This document shows, one piece after another, positions 34,546 to 45,162 of a DNA stretch of 64,000 bases. Position 1 is the first letter of the stretch, and each line of letters begins with the position of its first letter. The notes beneath the pieces are model-generated. The model was not told where the DNA came from. It saw only the letters and a list, made by a program, of their open reading frames with translations, and ran no database searches. Position numbers and translations under genes: made by a program. Location: contig JACGCN010000012.1 of the NCBI GenBank assembly GCA_014905825.1, positions 248,001-312,000 on the forward strand, written 5' to 3'. This stretch comes from Lyophyllum atratum. Taxonomy: Eukaryota > Basidiomycota > Agaricomycetes > Agaricales > Lyophyllaceae.

Positions 34546-36373
34546 CCGTTCGATCTGCGCTCCGGAGTAAAGGGCAATGCATTCGAAGGAATCAATACGG
34601 CAGTTGCATTCGATTCTAGCTGCCAGGATGTCGAGTGCCAGACGGACATGAATTGAATGCAATTCGGATCCGCTTGATTGACGAAGGCTTACGGATAGGG
34701 GTAGTTTCTGGCGCTGGAATGTCACAGTCATGACCCCTCTGCTTCTTGGTCAGGTCATCCTCAACATAATCGGAACCCCGCTTCCTTTGATGAGGGCTAC
34801 ACCGATTCCGCGCATAGTCCAAGCGTGACGTGGACGACGCAGTCGATGTGCACAGGTAGTAGAGCGCACGGTGGACTGCATCTCAGAAAAGCATGTAAGT
34901 GCTGTAGAAATCACAGCACTGGACCGCAGGGACCGTTTCTCGCGCCGAGCATGAGGGAATGAACGTGGGCGCCGGGTTTTAGAGGGTCTTCATGGGTACT
35001 CGCAATGGAAGTCCTGTCGAGATCTTCGCCTCCTTGTTCCGCTCTGTATAACCAAGTCAGATTCAAAATTCAAATTGATAATCTTACGGAAGCAACAGTC
35101 CGCCGCCGCCGCACCTTCATAGGACTTTTGACATAGAAGACCAAAACACAAGGCTACATTGCACGGCTGAACATGTATGAGCCGGCCGTGTAATTCGACA
35201 ATCCGAGAAAGTGGGTCGTGGTCGTTGAAACCGTCACGGACGGCGACTTCCATCGACGGGGCAGAGCAACTATCCACCTGGCGCCGTTTTGAAGAAGTAG
35301 ATCCTGGCTTATTCGGACGCAACGCGTGAGGCAGAAGGAGCACTTACTCAGGGAGTGTATCATGCCTTCGGTCAAACTATCAAGACTGCCGTCCACTTCT
35401 TCCTATTTCGATGCCTTCTGAACTACTCTCAGCATACTCTCACCGTGGATAGCGTCGGGCCCCTTCCTAGGTCTCAAGAGCTGGGTCGAAACCCGCATTC
35501 CATGCAAGGTGTTAATTGTACACGATGACTATAGAGGCTCGACGAACATTCGGCGTTTCCCGATTAGTAGACATGCACGTAACTCCTGTTTTACGATTAA
35601 GGGCACGATATGACTGGGCAGTTGATAATCTGGACATTCGGCCAAAGATGAGAAGGATGACGCACGTTGCGGTCGAATATGTATCGGAATGATAGACACG
35701 AATGAAAGCGAAAATGGTGTCGTGGGCTGAAGGTTACGGCCACATGTATGGGGTAATCCACCCTGGACTCTCCTGGTCACGTTCCTGGAAAGTTGTTGGA
35801 AAGGAAGTGTCGATGACACGCTGGTCGATTGCGCAGCGAACAAGCAGTGGTCGCATGAGCGCAGACAAACACGTTTGAATTCGACGACTTTCCAACGGCT
35901 AGGAACGAAGTAATCTGATTTACGCAAATACGACCTGTCGGAGGAGAGTGGGGCACCCTACAGCTGTGGTAAGGGTAACGGCGCCTTCTTAATGACGATC
36001 CAGTGAAGGAGAAAGCGTGTTCGGCGAACGGCATCTATGGGAAACATCACATTTAATGAGATCTATACGGAACAGCGTGACCTGAGAAGATCATGCGCAT
36101 CGTTTTTGCACAACCCATCTTGTACCAGGGAAGGTGGGATCTCGGATTTGATAGGCAACAGGTCTGAACTCGGTAGACACGAGACCCGAGTTTCGTCGTT
36201 CAGCCAAGAATGGCGGCAATGGAAAAGCTCAGGTCGTATGCAGTACATAATGCCGTCTATTGTGAATTGTAAGAGTGTTACACCGTCACGCCCGGCGCAG
36301 CGGGAAGAACCGCATCCTCGTCTCTTCCTGCTCAGACCGCTCACTTTATTAAAATTCTTATGGGGAGGCTAAG
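34546..36373. other. Intergenic region without a supportable gene
   Basis: Open frames up to about 130 codons exist on the minus strand (for example 35529-35927), but they carry no motif and overlap other frames of equal quality. I find no consistent exon chain, transposon ends or RNA gene. Confidence 0.4.
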
Positions 36374-36795
36374 TCACGCACCTTCATAAAACTTCTGCAA
36401 GAACGTCCGCTGTGGCCTGGTCTGGGGTTGGATGAGGATGCCCAGTATATGGTCCGTCTGCTTCCAACAATTCATTGTCTCCTGGTATTCCTGGCGGCCT
36501 TTGTGGAGTAGAACGTCAATGGCGCGCTGGTCGGTAACATGTCTGTTCTTCTCAAAGCGTTCGCGGATCGCGTGGCGTATGTGGGCGGGCGACACGTTCA
36601 GTGCATAAAGGGCGACAATTTCGGGGGCCTGATTCGGAGTTAGATGGCTGGTGAGCTGATTTCCTGCATGAGCTCAACGTGGCTACGCACCCCGCGGTAC
36701 CAGTCTCGGTAAAGCTGGAGGGTGCGGCGACGAGTCTCGGTGAAGTCTCCCGACACGCGTGCCTTCGTTGCAAGGCGAGCGGGAATGGTGGTCAT
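36374..36795 (-). CDS. NADH:ubiquinone oxidoreductase (complex I) LYR subunit NDUFA6/B14
   Basis: Two exons (36691-36795 and 36374-36628) encode 119 residues. The start MTTIPARLATKARVSGDFTE is followed by TRRRTLQLYRDWYRG, which contains the LYR tripeptide and downstream R of the LYR family. Then come APEIVALYALNVSPAHIRHA and IRERFEKNRHVTDQRAIDVL, the KGRQEYQETMNCWKQTDHIL block, and RTFLQKFYEG. NDUFA6 is an accessory subunit on the matrix arm of complex I that recruits the mitochondrial acyl carrier protein. The stop follows FYEGA directly; the GGTGCGTGA there could instead be an intron donor, which would add a few C-terminal residues as in some relatives. It is head to head with the PDAP1 gene, only 171 bases apart. 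Confidence 0.92.
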
Positions 36796-36966
36796 CGTCC
36801 TCAAAGTTTATGCCAAATATGGGCATACAACGGGCGTGAACAAGTACCAAGTCCGCTTACCCCGATATGGAAAGCATAGGGATCGCTTAACCGAGGTTAT
36901 TATCTCCTCTGACTCCACCCTACTACCACTTCAATCGCCAATTATCGATATCTGAAACTGCTCGCT

Positions 36967-37999
36967 ATGGTCCGCGGAACAGGTGAGCTTACGATTGCGA
37001 TATAGCTGTGCATGTTCGGCAGTTAACAGGGGCCGTTTTGGACAGGAAAATTTAAGCAGAAACGAGGTGGTGGACGCAACTTCAGGTATGTTCTTCAATG
37101 CATCAGCTATGGTGGCGATCTGACTCTGTGTATGTATAGCAAGGACATGACACTCGATGCGAATGGTACTGCTGTTGGGAGTGGAACCATCTACAATCGG
37201 AGGTAAGATCAACAGATTATAGGTTGCCAACCGATCTTATCGTATCACACAGAGGCCCGCGCAAAAACGAGGACGATGAAGACGACTCTGACGAAGATGA
37301 AGAATCTGGTGAGGAGGAAGAGGAATCCGAAGAAGAAGAATCAGGCGAGGAAGAGACCCCGGGAGCAGGGAAAGCCCCAGCACAAGAGCTAACGCGTGCT
37401 GAGAGACGTGAACAAAAAAGGAAGCAGGCCGCGGACAAACAGAAGGGCGCAGACGACGAGGACGAAGATCTGATCAACCCGAACCGTGTTGAGAAGAAGC
37501 TGAATATATCGGATCTGGGCGCGCCCAGGGAGCTTTCCAGGCGAGAGAGGTTCGTCGTCATCCTTTCCTCGCTTCCCAAGAGGTAGTGCGATTTGTAAAT
37601 ACTTCGTTTCAAGGGAGCAGAAGGAGAAGGCCGATGCGAAAGAGCGGTACTGGAAGGTTAGTATCGTGTCACCTTCGCCCTTTCTGCGGAATTGTCTAAT
37701 CCCCAAAATAGTTACATGTCCAAGGCAAGACCCTAGAAGCCAAGGCAGATCTTTCTCGCCTTGCAAAGATTCGCGAGGAACGCGAAGCGGCGCAGGCAAA
37801 GCGGAAGGCAGAGACAGAAGGTATGTCGTCTGATCACATCCTGCTCCCGCCCTCCCGCCCTCCCTACTGTGTCCCAAATTCTCCCACCCCGCTATTTTAC
37901 GTCGTGGACTCCATCTGACAATTCTTCCCATCCTCTCCCATAGCCAAAGCAGCAGAGGCTGAAGCGAAACGAAAGGCGCAGATGAGCAAACGGGGATGA
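36967..37999 (+). CDS. PDAP1/HASPP28-like phosphoprotein
   Basis: Seven exons (36967-36982, 37046-37085, 37140-37202, 37253-37549, 37614-37656, 37712-37820, 37944-37999) encode 207 residues. A glycine/basic start (MVRGTGKFKQKRGGGRNF) is followed by an acidic stretch of E/D/S repeats. The PDAP1 family core then follows: INPNRVEKKLNISDLGAPRE, LSRRERE, QKEKADAKERYWKLHVQGKT, LEAKADLSRLAKIREEREAA, and a lysine-rich end (KRKAQMSKRG). The human homologue is a 28-kDa heat- and acid-stable phosphoprotein linked to PDGF signalling and translation; the fungal role is unknown. The protein should be largely disordered with a long C-terminal helix. Confidence 0.92.
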
Positions 38000-38100
38000 T
38001 CGTCCTCGGACCCCTCTCTGATCTGACTTGCCGTCGTGCCACTAGAACTTGAACTTATTCGATATCAATGGATTGCGGACGGGCAGTGTATATGTAACAG

Positions 38101-38128
38101 CTCTGAATGTATAAAGCTTTTTGTAGCC
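38101..38128 (+). repeat. Upstream block shared by F-box copies one and three (first occurrence)
   Basis: This 28-base block includes TATAAAGC and is identical to the block at 42466-42493. It precedes copy one by about 170 bases and may be part of its promoter. Confidence 0.7.
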
Positions 38129-38296
38129 CATAATCCGCCGCTGAAGGGTCTTGTGATGAATTTCGATCAGGCGCCAGCCTTGCGCTGGCCCTAAAGTTGC
38201 CACTTGAGAAACGCGGTGTTGGCCAACAACCAACAACAACGCGCCCCTTTCAATCAGCCACCATTTGAGGGGACCTCTCGTTCCCTGTCCGCTTTG

Positions 38297-39925
38297 ATGA
38301 CCCCCCTTGCTACGAGCCCCTGCGAAGCCCATGAAGGGATTACCGGCATATCGTTGGAAATTCTTGTTCATATCCAGAGCTACATGGAAGCCTTCGATAT
38401 AATTTCACTCCGGCAGGTTGTGTTTCAAAAAATAATTGTCGCAGCACGGGTTCACTAATCATCCCATGGCAGACGTGTAGATATTTATACGATGCTACGC
38501 ACCAGCGTACAGTTTGGAAGAGTGCTTTTCACCGCGTTTGCGCGTCCCACGGCCTATTCAAGCCATCGTTCCCAGTGGAAGAGATGTCTACTAAGGCACT
38601 CGAGAACGCGGCGCTTGGACCTCGACGTTTCTCCTCTATGCTTATAAACAAAAGTCTGGATAGTCTGCCCAATCCGCATACGACACGCATCGTTGAGTCT
38701 CGCTTTGCGATGCCTGAGGAGTTCGGATATTTCCAGACCTTCGAGTTTATTCCTGGTGGACGATACTTGATCACTACTTGTGACCATGCGATATTATTAT
38801 GGGATCTGGGTGCTAATATAAACGCCCAGCGCACAATCCGCCCAAATCCTATTGCATCCCTCCCCGTGGATAACGTCGTAAATACTGGGTGCGGACCCAC
38901 TACCGACGGCTTGGGTATCTTGTTGTTTGTGACGAAATGGTCCACACCCAATCAGTACGCTGTCCCGGTATCTCTCTGCTGGTCATTGGCCTAAAGCTAC
39001 CTAGGCCATTCATAGATATGTCTGTGCATGTCATTCATCCCTCGTCCTCGACCCCGAAATTTGCACATGTGGCGTCTCTCAATAACCTACACTTTGTGCG
39101 ACTAGCTTGGGCATGGACCGACAGTCTACTGGTTTTTTCAACTCGGTCTTCAGACGTCATAACAGTTTGGAATTTCAACGACAACTCTATTGTTAGCTGG
39201 GACCCTCAAACTCCTGATATTCTTAATGTCCGTTGATATTATTGCTCGTACGAAGGAGACATCCGCTTACGCCCCCCACTTAGATCGCGATTTCCGAAGG
39301 ACAAGTACTCGTATACCGGCAGCATGGATTTTCGCTCTATACCATTCCCCCCCTCCACCCACGCCCTAGAACGGACAATATTGACGCCAGTGTCACGAAT
39401 GAACCACACCCTTCAGTCGCAGAGTTCGCATACAACAAGACTGGTGCCCCTCAATACATGGGGTGCCATCCAATGTCGAATCAATGGATGTCGGGGCGGG
39501 CCGACCGACAGATCTTAGGCTTTGTAGCCACAGACAATGAGCTTCGACGCATTACTAACTACTATATTTGGGAAAAGTTGAATAACCCTAACCTACCCAC
39601 AAAAATCCCTCTCCTGGCGGACTCCAGCTGTTCAACCGATGTTCCAGAGAGTTATGAATTCCCGATGATGCCTTTTTGCGACCAGTATATAACTCAAATA
39701 TTGTCGATGGATAACCAGCTTTCCCTCACCCTCTCCCCGATTCCTACCGAGACGGTTGCTACAAGAGGTCATTGTGGGACATTCAAGGTTACACGTCTTT
39801 GGGAAACAGGCTGGCATGACTCGGGCGACATTCTTGACTACGTTCTCTGCCCTGCTACAGGTCGTCTATGTGTCTTGACCAACGACTCCGCATTCTTGGT
39901 TATCGACTACCTTGCGCCATATTGA
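38297..39925 (+). pseudogene. F-box protein, tandem copy one (splice donor lost)
   Basis: Exon 38297-38416 starts MTPLATSPCEAHEGITGISL and contains the F-box core (EILVHIQSYMEAFDIISLRQ). Exon two begins at 38473 (TCRYLYDATHQRTVWKSAFH) and includes FEFIPGGRYLITTCDHAILL, a beta-propeller-like strand pair. In copies two and three this exon ends at a CCAG/GTTTTGG donor. Here the site reads GTCGTAAATACTGG, and no GT in the needed phase exists, so translation would stop at 38994. Downstream exons remain intact: 39000-39226 (PSSSTPKFAHVASLNNLHFV) and from 39286 to 39925, ending in FLVIDYLAPY. It is either truncated to the F-box half or recently inactivated. F-box proteins link SCF ubiquitin ligases to substrates; the propeller-like part would bind the substrate. 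Confidence 0.65.
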
Positions 39926-40636
39926 TTTGGTTCATTCGTGAGTACTCTTCCTTCTTTCCACAAATTTCTGCTTATGATAGTTCGCTTCGCAAGGATAATC
40001 AGAATATTGGGTATCATGAAGGGCTGGAAAAAGGGTTGCATCTACTTATTGTATTTATATACTAATTTCGAGATGGATAATTTCAAGGAAGCCGAATTAT
40101 CTGGATGTGGCGGTGGGCTCAAATCAGAGCACAATTATAGCACGTCCAATGCGACATTGAAGAGGTGGCAGCTGCAGGGACTTGGCACTAGACTTCTTGT
40201 ACGTGTCCTCGTGGAGCATCGAATGAGCTCAAAACGAGGGAATGAACACAATAACCCTGACATCAGGAGTCCACTTCCTGAAGAGAGGGCGAGGAGCCTC
40301 GGGTGAAAGTCTGTTCCATCCGAAGGGGAAAGAGAAGCCTTCTTAATGTACAGACTTGCGCCAAGACGGAACGCCTCGCAGCCGTTCGACTCGGGAGCTA
40401 TGCATTTTAAAGCGGAGATAGTCCTTTTCGGGACAAGGTCCAAGGACTGCGGTGAACGGTGCCACGGTTGACTGTGCTCAATTTCTGGGAGGGTTATATA
40501 CGTTCGTATAGGTCAATATCCTGAGCGTGCTCGGTTCCCGGCCTCCTGGGGTCACGCAAGGTGATGTTTCGGCGCAACGAGGCAGGCGGATCAGGCTGGC
40601 CCTAAAGTAGCCATTTTCGGTTCGCCGTCTACATCG
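39926..40636. other. Spacer between F-box copies one and two
   Basis: The part at 40080-40450 resembles the sequence downstream of copy three (44410-44860), for example cttcttgt/gtgtcctcgtgg against the ctcgctgg/gtgttcccgtgc context. It therefore belongs to the duplicated unit. No separate gene is supported. Confidence 0.5.
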
Positions 40637-42270
40637 ATGACCACCCTTTCCACGAGCCATCGCGAAGCTGAAGGAATCACCGATATATCGTTGGAAATTC
40701 TCATTCATATCCAAAGCTTCGCTGAACCCTCCGATATAATTTCTCTCCGACAGGTTGGCTTTCGTTAAAAAATTGCTGTGGCAGCATGGGTCCACTAATC
40801 ATTTCATGGCAGACCTGTAAATATCTATACGATGCTACGCACCAACGTGAAGTTTGGAAGAGCGCTCTTCATCGTGTTTGCACGTCTCACGGCTTATTCA
40901 CGCGATCGTTTCCAATGCAACAGATGTCTAATGAGGAACTCGAGAACGCGGCGCTTGGACCTCGACGTTTTGCTTCTATGCTTATGAGCCGAAGCACGGA
41001 TAGTCTCCCCAAACCACATACGACGCGCATCATCGAGTCTCGTCTTGCAATCGCTGAGGAGATGGGAGAATTCAAGACTTTCGAGTTCATTCCTGGAGGA
41101 CGATACCTGATCACTCAGTGTGACCAGGCCATACTATTGTGGGATCTAGGTGCTAATATCAATGTCGACCGCGCACTCTCGCCAAATCCTATTGCATCCC
41201 TGCCCATAAATACGGTCCCAGGTTTTGGTTGCGGACCCACTACGGACGGCTTGGGTGCCTTGTTATTTGTGATGATAGATCCCATGCCTAATCAGTACGG
41301 TTAACCGGTATCTATCTGGACATGATTCAAATTAACACAAAATTGCAAAGGCCGATCACAGACATCTCCGTGTATGTCATCCATCCCTCCTCCTTAGCCC
41401 CGGAATTTGTGCATGTGGCGTCTCTCAAGGGCTTACACTTTGAGCGTAATTTTTGGACATGGACCGACAGTCTATTTGTTTGGTCAACTCACCCTTCAAC
41501 CTTCGTAACGGTTTGGAATTTCAAAGACAATTCCATCGTTAGCTGGCCACACCAAACTCCTAAAATCCTTGATGTCGGTTGATATATTGCTCGCCCAATG
41601 GAGACCGCTGCTTACACCTTCCACTTAGATTGCAGTTTCTGGAGGAAACATAATCGTATACCAGCGGCATGGCTTTTCGCTCTATACCATTCCCCCCCTC
41701 CACCCACGCCATGAAACGGACAGTATCGACGCCAGCGTTATGAATGAACCACATCCTTCAGTCGCGGAGTTCGCGTACAACAAGGCCGGTGCTCTTTACC
41801 GAGATGGTTATGCAGTGTCGAATCAGTGGATGCGGGGGCGGGCCGACCAACAGATCTTAGGCTTTATAGCCACGGACAATAAGGCTAGACCAATTGCTAA
41901 CTATTATATTTGGGAAGAGTTGAATAACCCTAACCTACCAACGAGCATCCCTCTCCTGGCCGACTCTAGCGGTTCCACTCAACTTACAGAGAGACATGGA
42001 TTCCCGATGATGCGTTTCTGTGACCAGTATACAACTCAACTATGGTCCAAGGATAACCAGCTCTTCCTCACCCTCTCCCCGATCCCCACCGAAACGGTTG
42101 CTAAAAGAGGGCACTTTGGGACATTTAAGGTGATACGTCTTTGGGAACTTGAAAAAGCCGGTCGTGACTTGAGCGAGATCCTTGATTACGCTCTCTGCCC
42201 TGCTACTGGTCGTTTATGTGTCTTGACCGATGAGTCCGAATTATTGATCGTCGATTACCTTGCACCATAA
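40637..42270 (+). CDS. F-box protein, tandem copy two (apparently complete)
   Basis: Exons 40637-40753, 40813-41221, 41296-41573 and 41629-42270 sum to 482 codons including the stop, with consistent phases. The protein starts MTTLSTSHREAEGITDISLE and has the F-box (ISLEILIHIQSFAEPSDIIS, LRQ, TCKYLYDATHQREVWKSALH). A long C-terminal region follows with strand-like repeats: TFEFIPGGRYLITQCDQAIL, WTDSLFVWSTHPSTFVTVWN, GFSLYTIPPLHP and CPATGRLCVLTDESELLIVD. W-D-L-G and W-N motifs suggest a degenerate beta-propeller. F-box plus propeller is a usual layout for SCF substrate receptors. The family appears fungal and expanded; its substrate is unknown. This is the only copy of the three with an ATG, all splice sites and an uninterrupted frame. 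Confidence 0.78.
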
Positions 42271-42465
42271 TGATATTGATAGGTAAGTTCATGCTCGTGA
42301 ATATTCTTTCTTCTTTCCAAGACCTGCTGCTTACGATAATTCGCTTCACAAGGATACTAGACGTAACGGGTACTATGATGAAGTACCAGAACAAAGATAT
42401 CATATAAACCACTTTCAATATGGATAATTTCATGACAGACAGTGTTGTCTTGACGTAGGAGTGAG

Positions 42466-42493
42466 CTCTGAATGTATAAAGCTTTTTGTAGCC
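42466..42493 (+). repeat. Upstream block shared by F-box copies one and three (second occurrence)
   Basis: Identical to the 28 bases at 38101-38128, including TATAAAGC. It lies just 3' of copy two and 5' of copy three, so it marks the duplication boundary. Confidence 0.7.
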
Positions 42494-42649
42494 TAGGATA
42501 ATCCACTAAAAGGTTTTGTGATGAATTTCAATCAGGCGCTGGCCCTAAAGTTACCATTTGAGAATTTAGAAACGCGTTGTTGGCCAACAACCAAAAACAA
42601 CGCGCCCATTTTCAGCCGCCGTTTGACGGGACCTCTGGTTCACTGTCCG

Positions 42650-44270
42650 CATCGATCACCACCTTTGCCGCGAGCCACTGTGAAGCCCATGAAGGACTTA
42701 CCGGTATATCCTTGGAAATTCTCGTTCACATTCAGAGCTACATGGAAGCCTTCGATATAATTTCTCTCCGGCAGGTTGGGTTTCAAAAAGAAATTGTACC
42801 AGCAGGGGTTCACTAATTATTCCATGGCAGACCTGCAAATATTTATACGATGCTACGCACCAGCGTGCAGTTTGGAAGAATGCTCTTCACCGCGTTTGCG
42901 CGTCCCACGGCTTATTCATGCCATCATTTCCAATGGAACGGATGTCTAATGAGGAACTCGAAAACGCGGCGCTTGGACCTCGACGTTTCTCTTCTATGCT
43001 TATGAGCCGAAGTCCGGATAGCCTCCTCAAACCGCATACGACGCGCGTCATCGAGTCTCGTTTTGCACTTGGTGAAGAGCCAGGAGACTTCAAGACTTTC
43101 GAGTTCATTCCTGGAGGACGATACTTGATCACTCGGTGTGACTATGCCATATTATTATGGGATCTCGGTCCTAATATCACCGTCAAGGGCGCGCTCCCGC
43201 CAAATCCTATTGCATCCATATCGATGGATACCATCCCAGGTTTTGGATGCGTACCCACTGCGGACGGTTTCGGTGTCTTGTTGTTTGTGAAGAAATTGTC
43301 CACGGTCAATCAGTACGCTATCCCGGTATCTATCTGGTGGTCATTGATTTAAAGCTGCCTAGGCCATTCAGAGATATATCCGTGCATGTCATTTATCCCA
43401 CTTCTTCGACCCCAGAATTTGCAGAAGTGGCGTCTCTCAATTGCTTAAGTTCTGAGCACCTAATTTGGGCATGGACCGACAGTCTACTTGTTTACACAGT
43501 TGAATCTTCAGCCTTCATAACGGTTTGGAATTTTAGGGAAAATTCAATCGTCAGCTGGGACCACCGGATTCTCAAAGTCTTTGATGTCGGTTGATATGGT
43601 CCTCGTATAATGGAGACCTGTGCTTATGCCTCCCACTTAGGTCGCGATTTCTGAAGGACACATAATCATATACCAGCGACATGGCTTTTCGCTCTATACC
43701 ATTCCACCCCTCGAGCCGTGCCATGGAGCGGACAGCCTCGACGTTAGCGTCGCGAACTTTTCGGTCGCGGAGTTCGCGCACAACCAGTGTGGTACTCTTT
43801 ACCAGGATTGCTCTGGAGTGTCAAATCATTGGATGTCGAGGCGGGCGGACCCACAGATCTTAGGCTTTGTAGCCAGGGATGAGGAGGATGAATCCATTGT
43901 TAACTATTATATTTGGGAAAAGTTGAATAACCCCAATCTACCGACGAGTATCCCTCTCCTGGCCGACTCTAGCGGTTCCACTCGACTTACAGAGAGACAT
44001 GGATTGCCCATCATGCGTTTCTGTGATCAGTATACAACACAATTATGGTCCAAAGATAATCAGCTCTTTCTCACCCTCTCTCTGATTCCTACCCAAACGG
44101 TCGCTACAAGGGGAAGATTTGGGACATTCAAGGTGATAAATCTTTGGGGAAAAGCCAGTCATGACTTGGACGACATGCTTGACTACGCTCTCTGCCCTGC
44201 TACTGGCCGTTTATGTGTCTTGACCCGCGAGTCCGAATTCTTGATTATCGATTACCTTGCACCATGTTGA
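42650..44270 (+). pseudogene. F-box protein, tandem copy three (start codon lost)
   Basis: Four exons match copy two: up to 42774 (GLTGISLEILVHIQSYMEAF), 42831-43239 (TCKYLYDATHQRAVWKNALH), 43314-43585 (PGIYLVVIDLKLPRPF) and 43641-44270 (VAISEGHIIIYQRHGFSLYT to FLIIDYLAPC). All splice sites are present and the frame is open. However, the codon that is ATG in copies one and two is ATC here (TCG ATC ACC ACC), and the frame upstream reaches a stop without any ATG. The next in-frame ATG lies inside the F-box (MEAFDII) and would remove its first helix. It may therefore be untranslated, start at a non-AUG codon or use an unseen upstream exon. Confidence 0.65.
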
Positions 44271-45162
44271 TTTAAGTTCATATTCGTGAGTATTCTTTCT
44301 TCTTTCCACAACTTGCCGCTTACGATCATTCGCTTCAGAAGGATACTCGACAAAAATGGACATTATGAAGTGCCAGAGAACGGGATTGCAAAAATATCAT
44401 ATACCCCACTTTCGATATGGATCCTTTCATGACAGGCAGCATTTTCTTGACGTAGGAGTGGGCTCATATCAACCAGAGCACAGTCACAGGATGTCGGATG
44501 TGACAGTGAAGAAGTGGTAGGGACATGGCACTAGACTCGCTGGACGTGTTCCCGTGCGGCGTCGAATGAGCTTCACGCAAGCGAATGGAGGGCTCGTACT
44601 CAGCATTCTTGTCGAGCCTCCTGGAACGGCGAGGTCTATTGCATTCTTTACTCGCAGCAACAAGTTCACGGAACGAAATAAGACTACTCGGAAGGAGGTA
44701 TATACTTGTGGGAGTGATGCGAACGAGCCGCCAGCAGGAAGAGGGGCCTGCTTCTTGAAGAGAGGGTGAGGAAACTCGACTGGTAGTCCTTTACATTCGA
44801 AGAAGAAAGGGAAGCCTGGCGGTTCTATATCAAGTAAATCAAGCCTTACGCGCTCTTGCACTTCTTCTCATCCGGTCTCTCGATTGCATAGAATCCTTCG
44901 TATGTAGTACATGTGCTTACGGCTAGTTCAACTAGACCTGTAACCAACGCCCGATTGTAGCTTGTATAAAGCTTGTAAAGCATGCAACATTTCCGCCAGA
45001 CCGTGACGGTATGACCTGAAAGCAATAGATAGTGATATGGGCGGACCCACCCCTTCATTTAAACCTTTGCTTCTCAACATACGCTTCGACCCTGACAGTC
45101 TAACCTGAAAGCAATAGATTATGATATATACAATAAAGATCCCTCCAACTCCTCCTCCCTCT
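44271..45162. other. 3' flank of the F-box array
   Basis: The first 600 bases resemble the flank downstream of copy one (40080-40450) and the start resembles that of copy two, so this is the end of the duplicated array. No gene is seen beyond it. Confidence 0.5.

Noticed and set aside
35100..35130. Similarity of CQKSYEGA on the minus strand to the NDUFA6 end (LQKFYEGA)
   Set aside because: A few shared residues only, 1.2 kb downstream, with no further NDUFA6 sequence; treated as chance.
38204..38296. N-terminal extension of F-box copy one starting at a TTG codon
   Set aside because: The frame before the ATG at 38297 has no ATG and a stop just upstream; the ATG matches the start in copy two.
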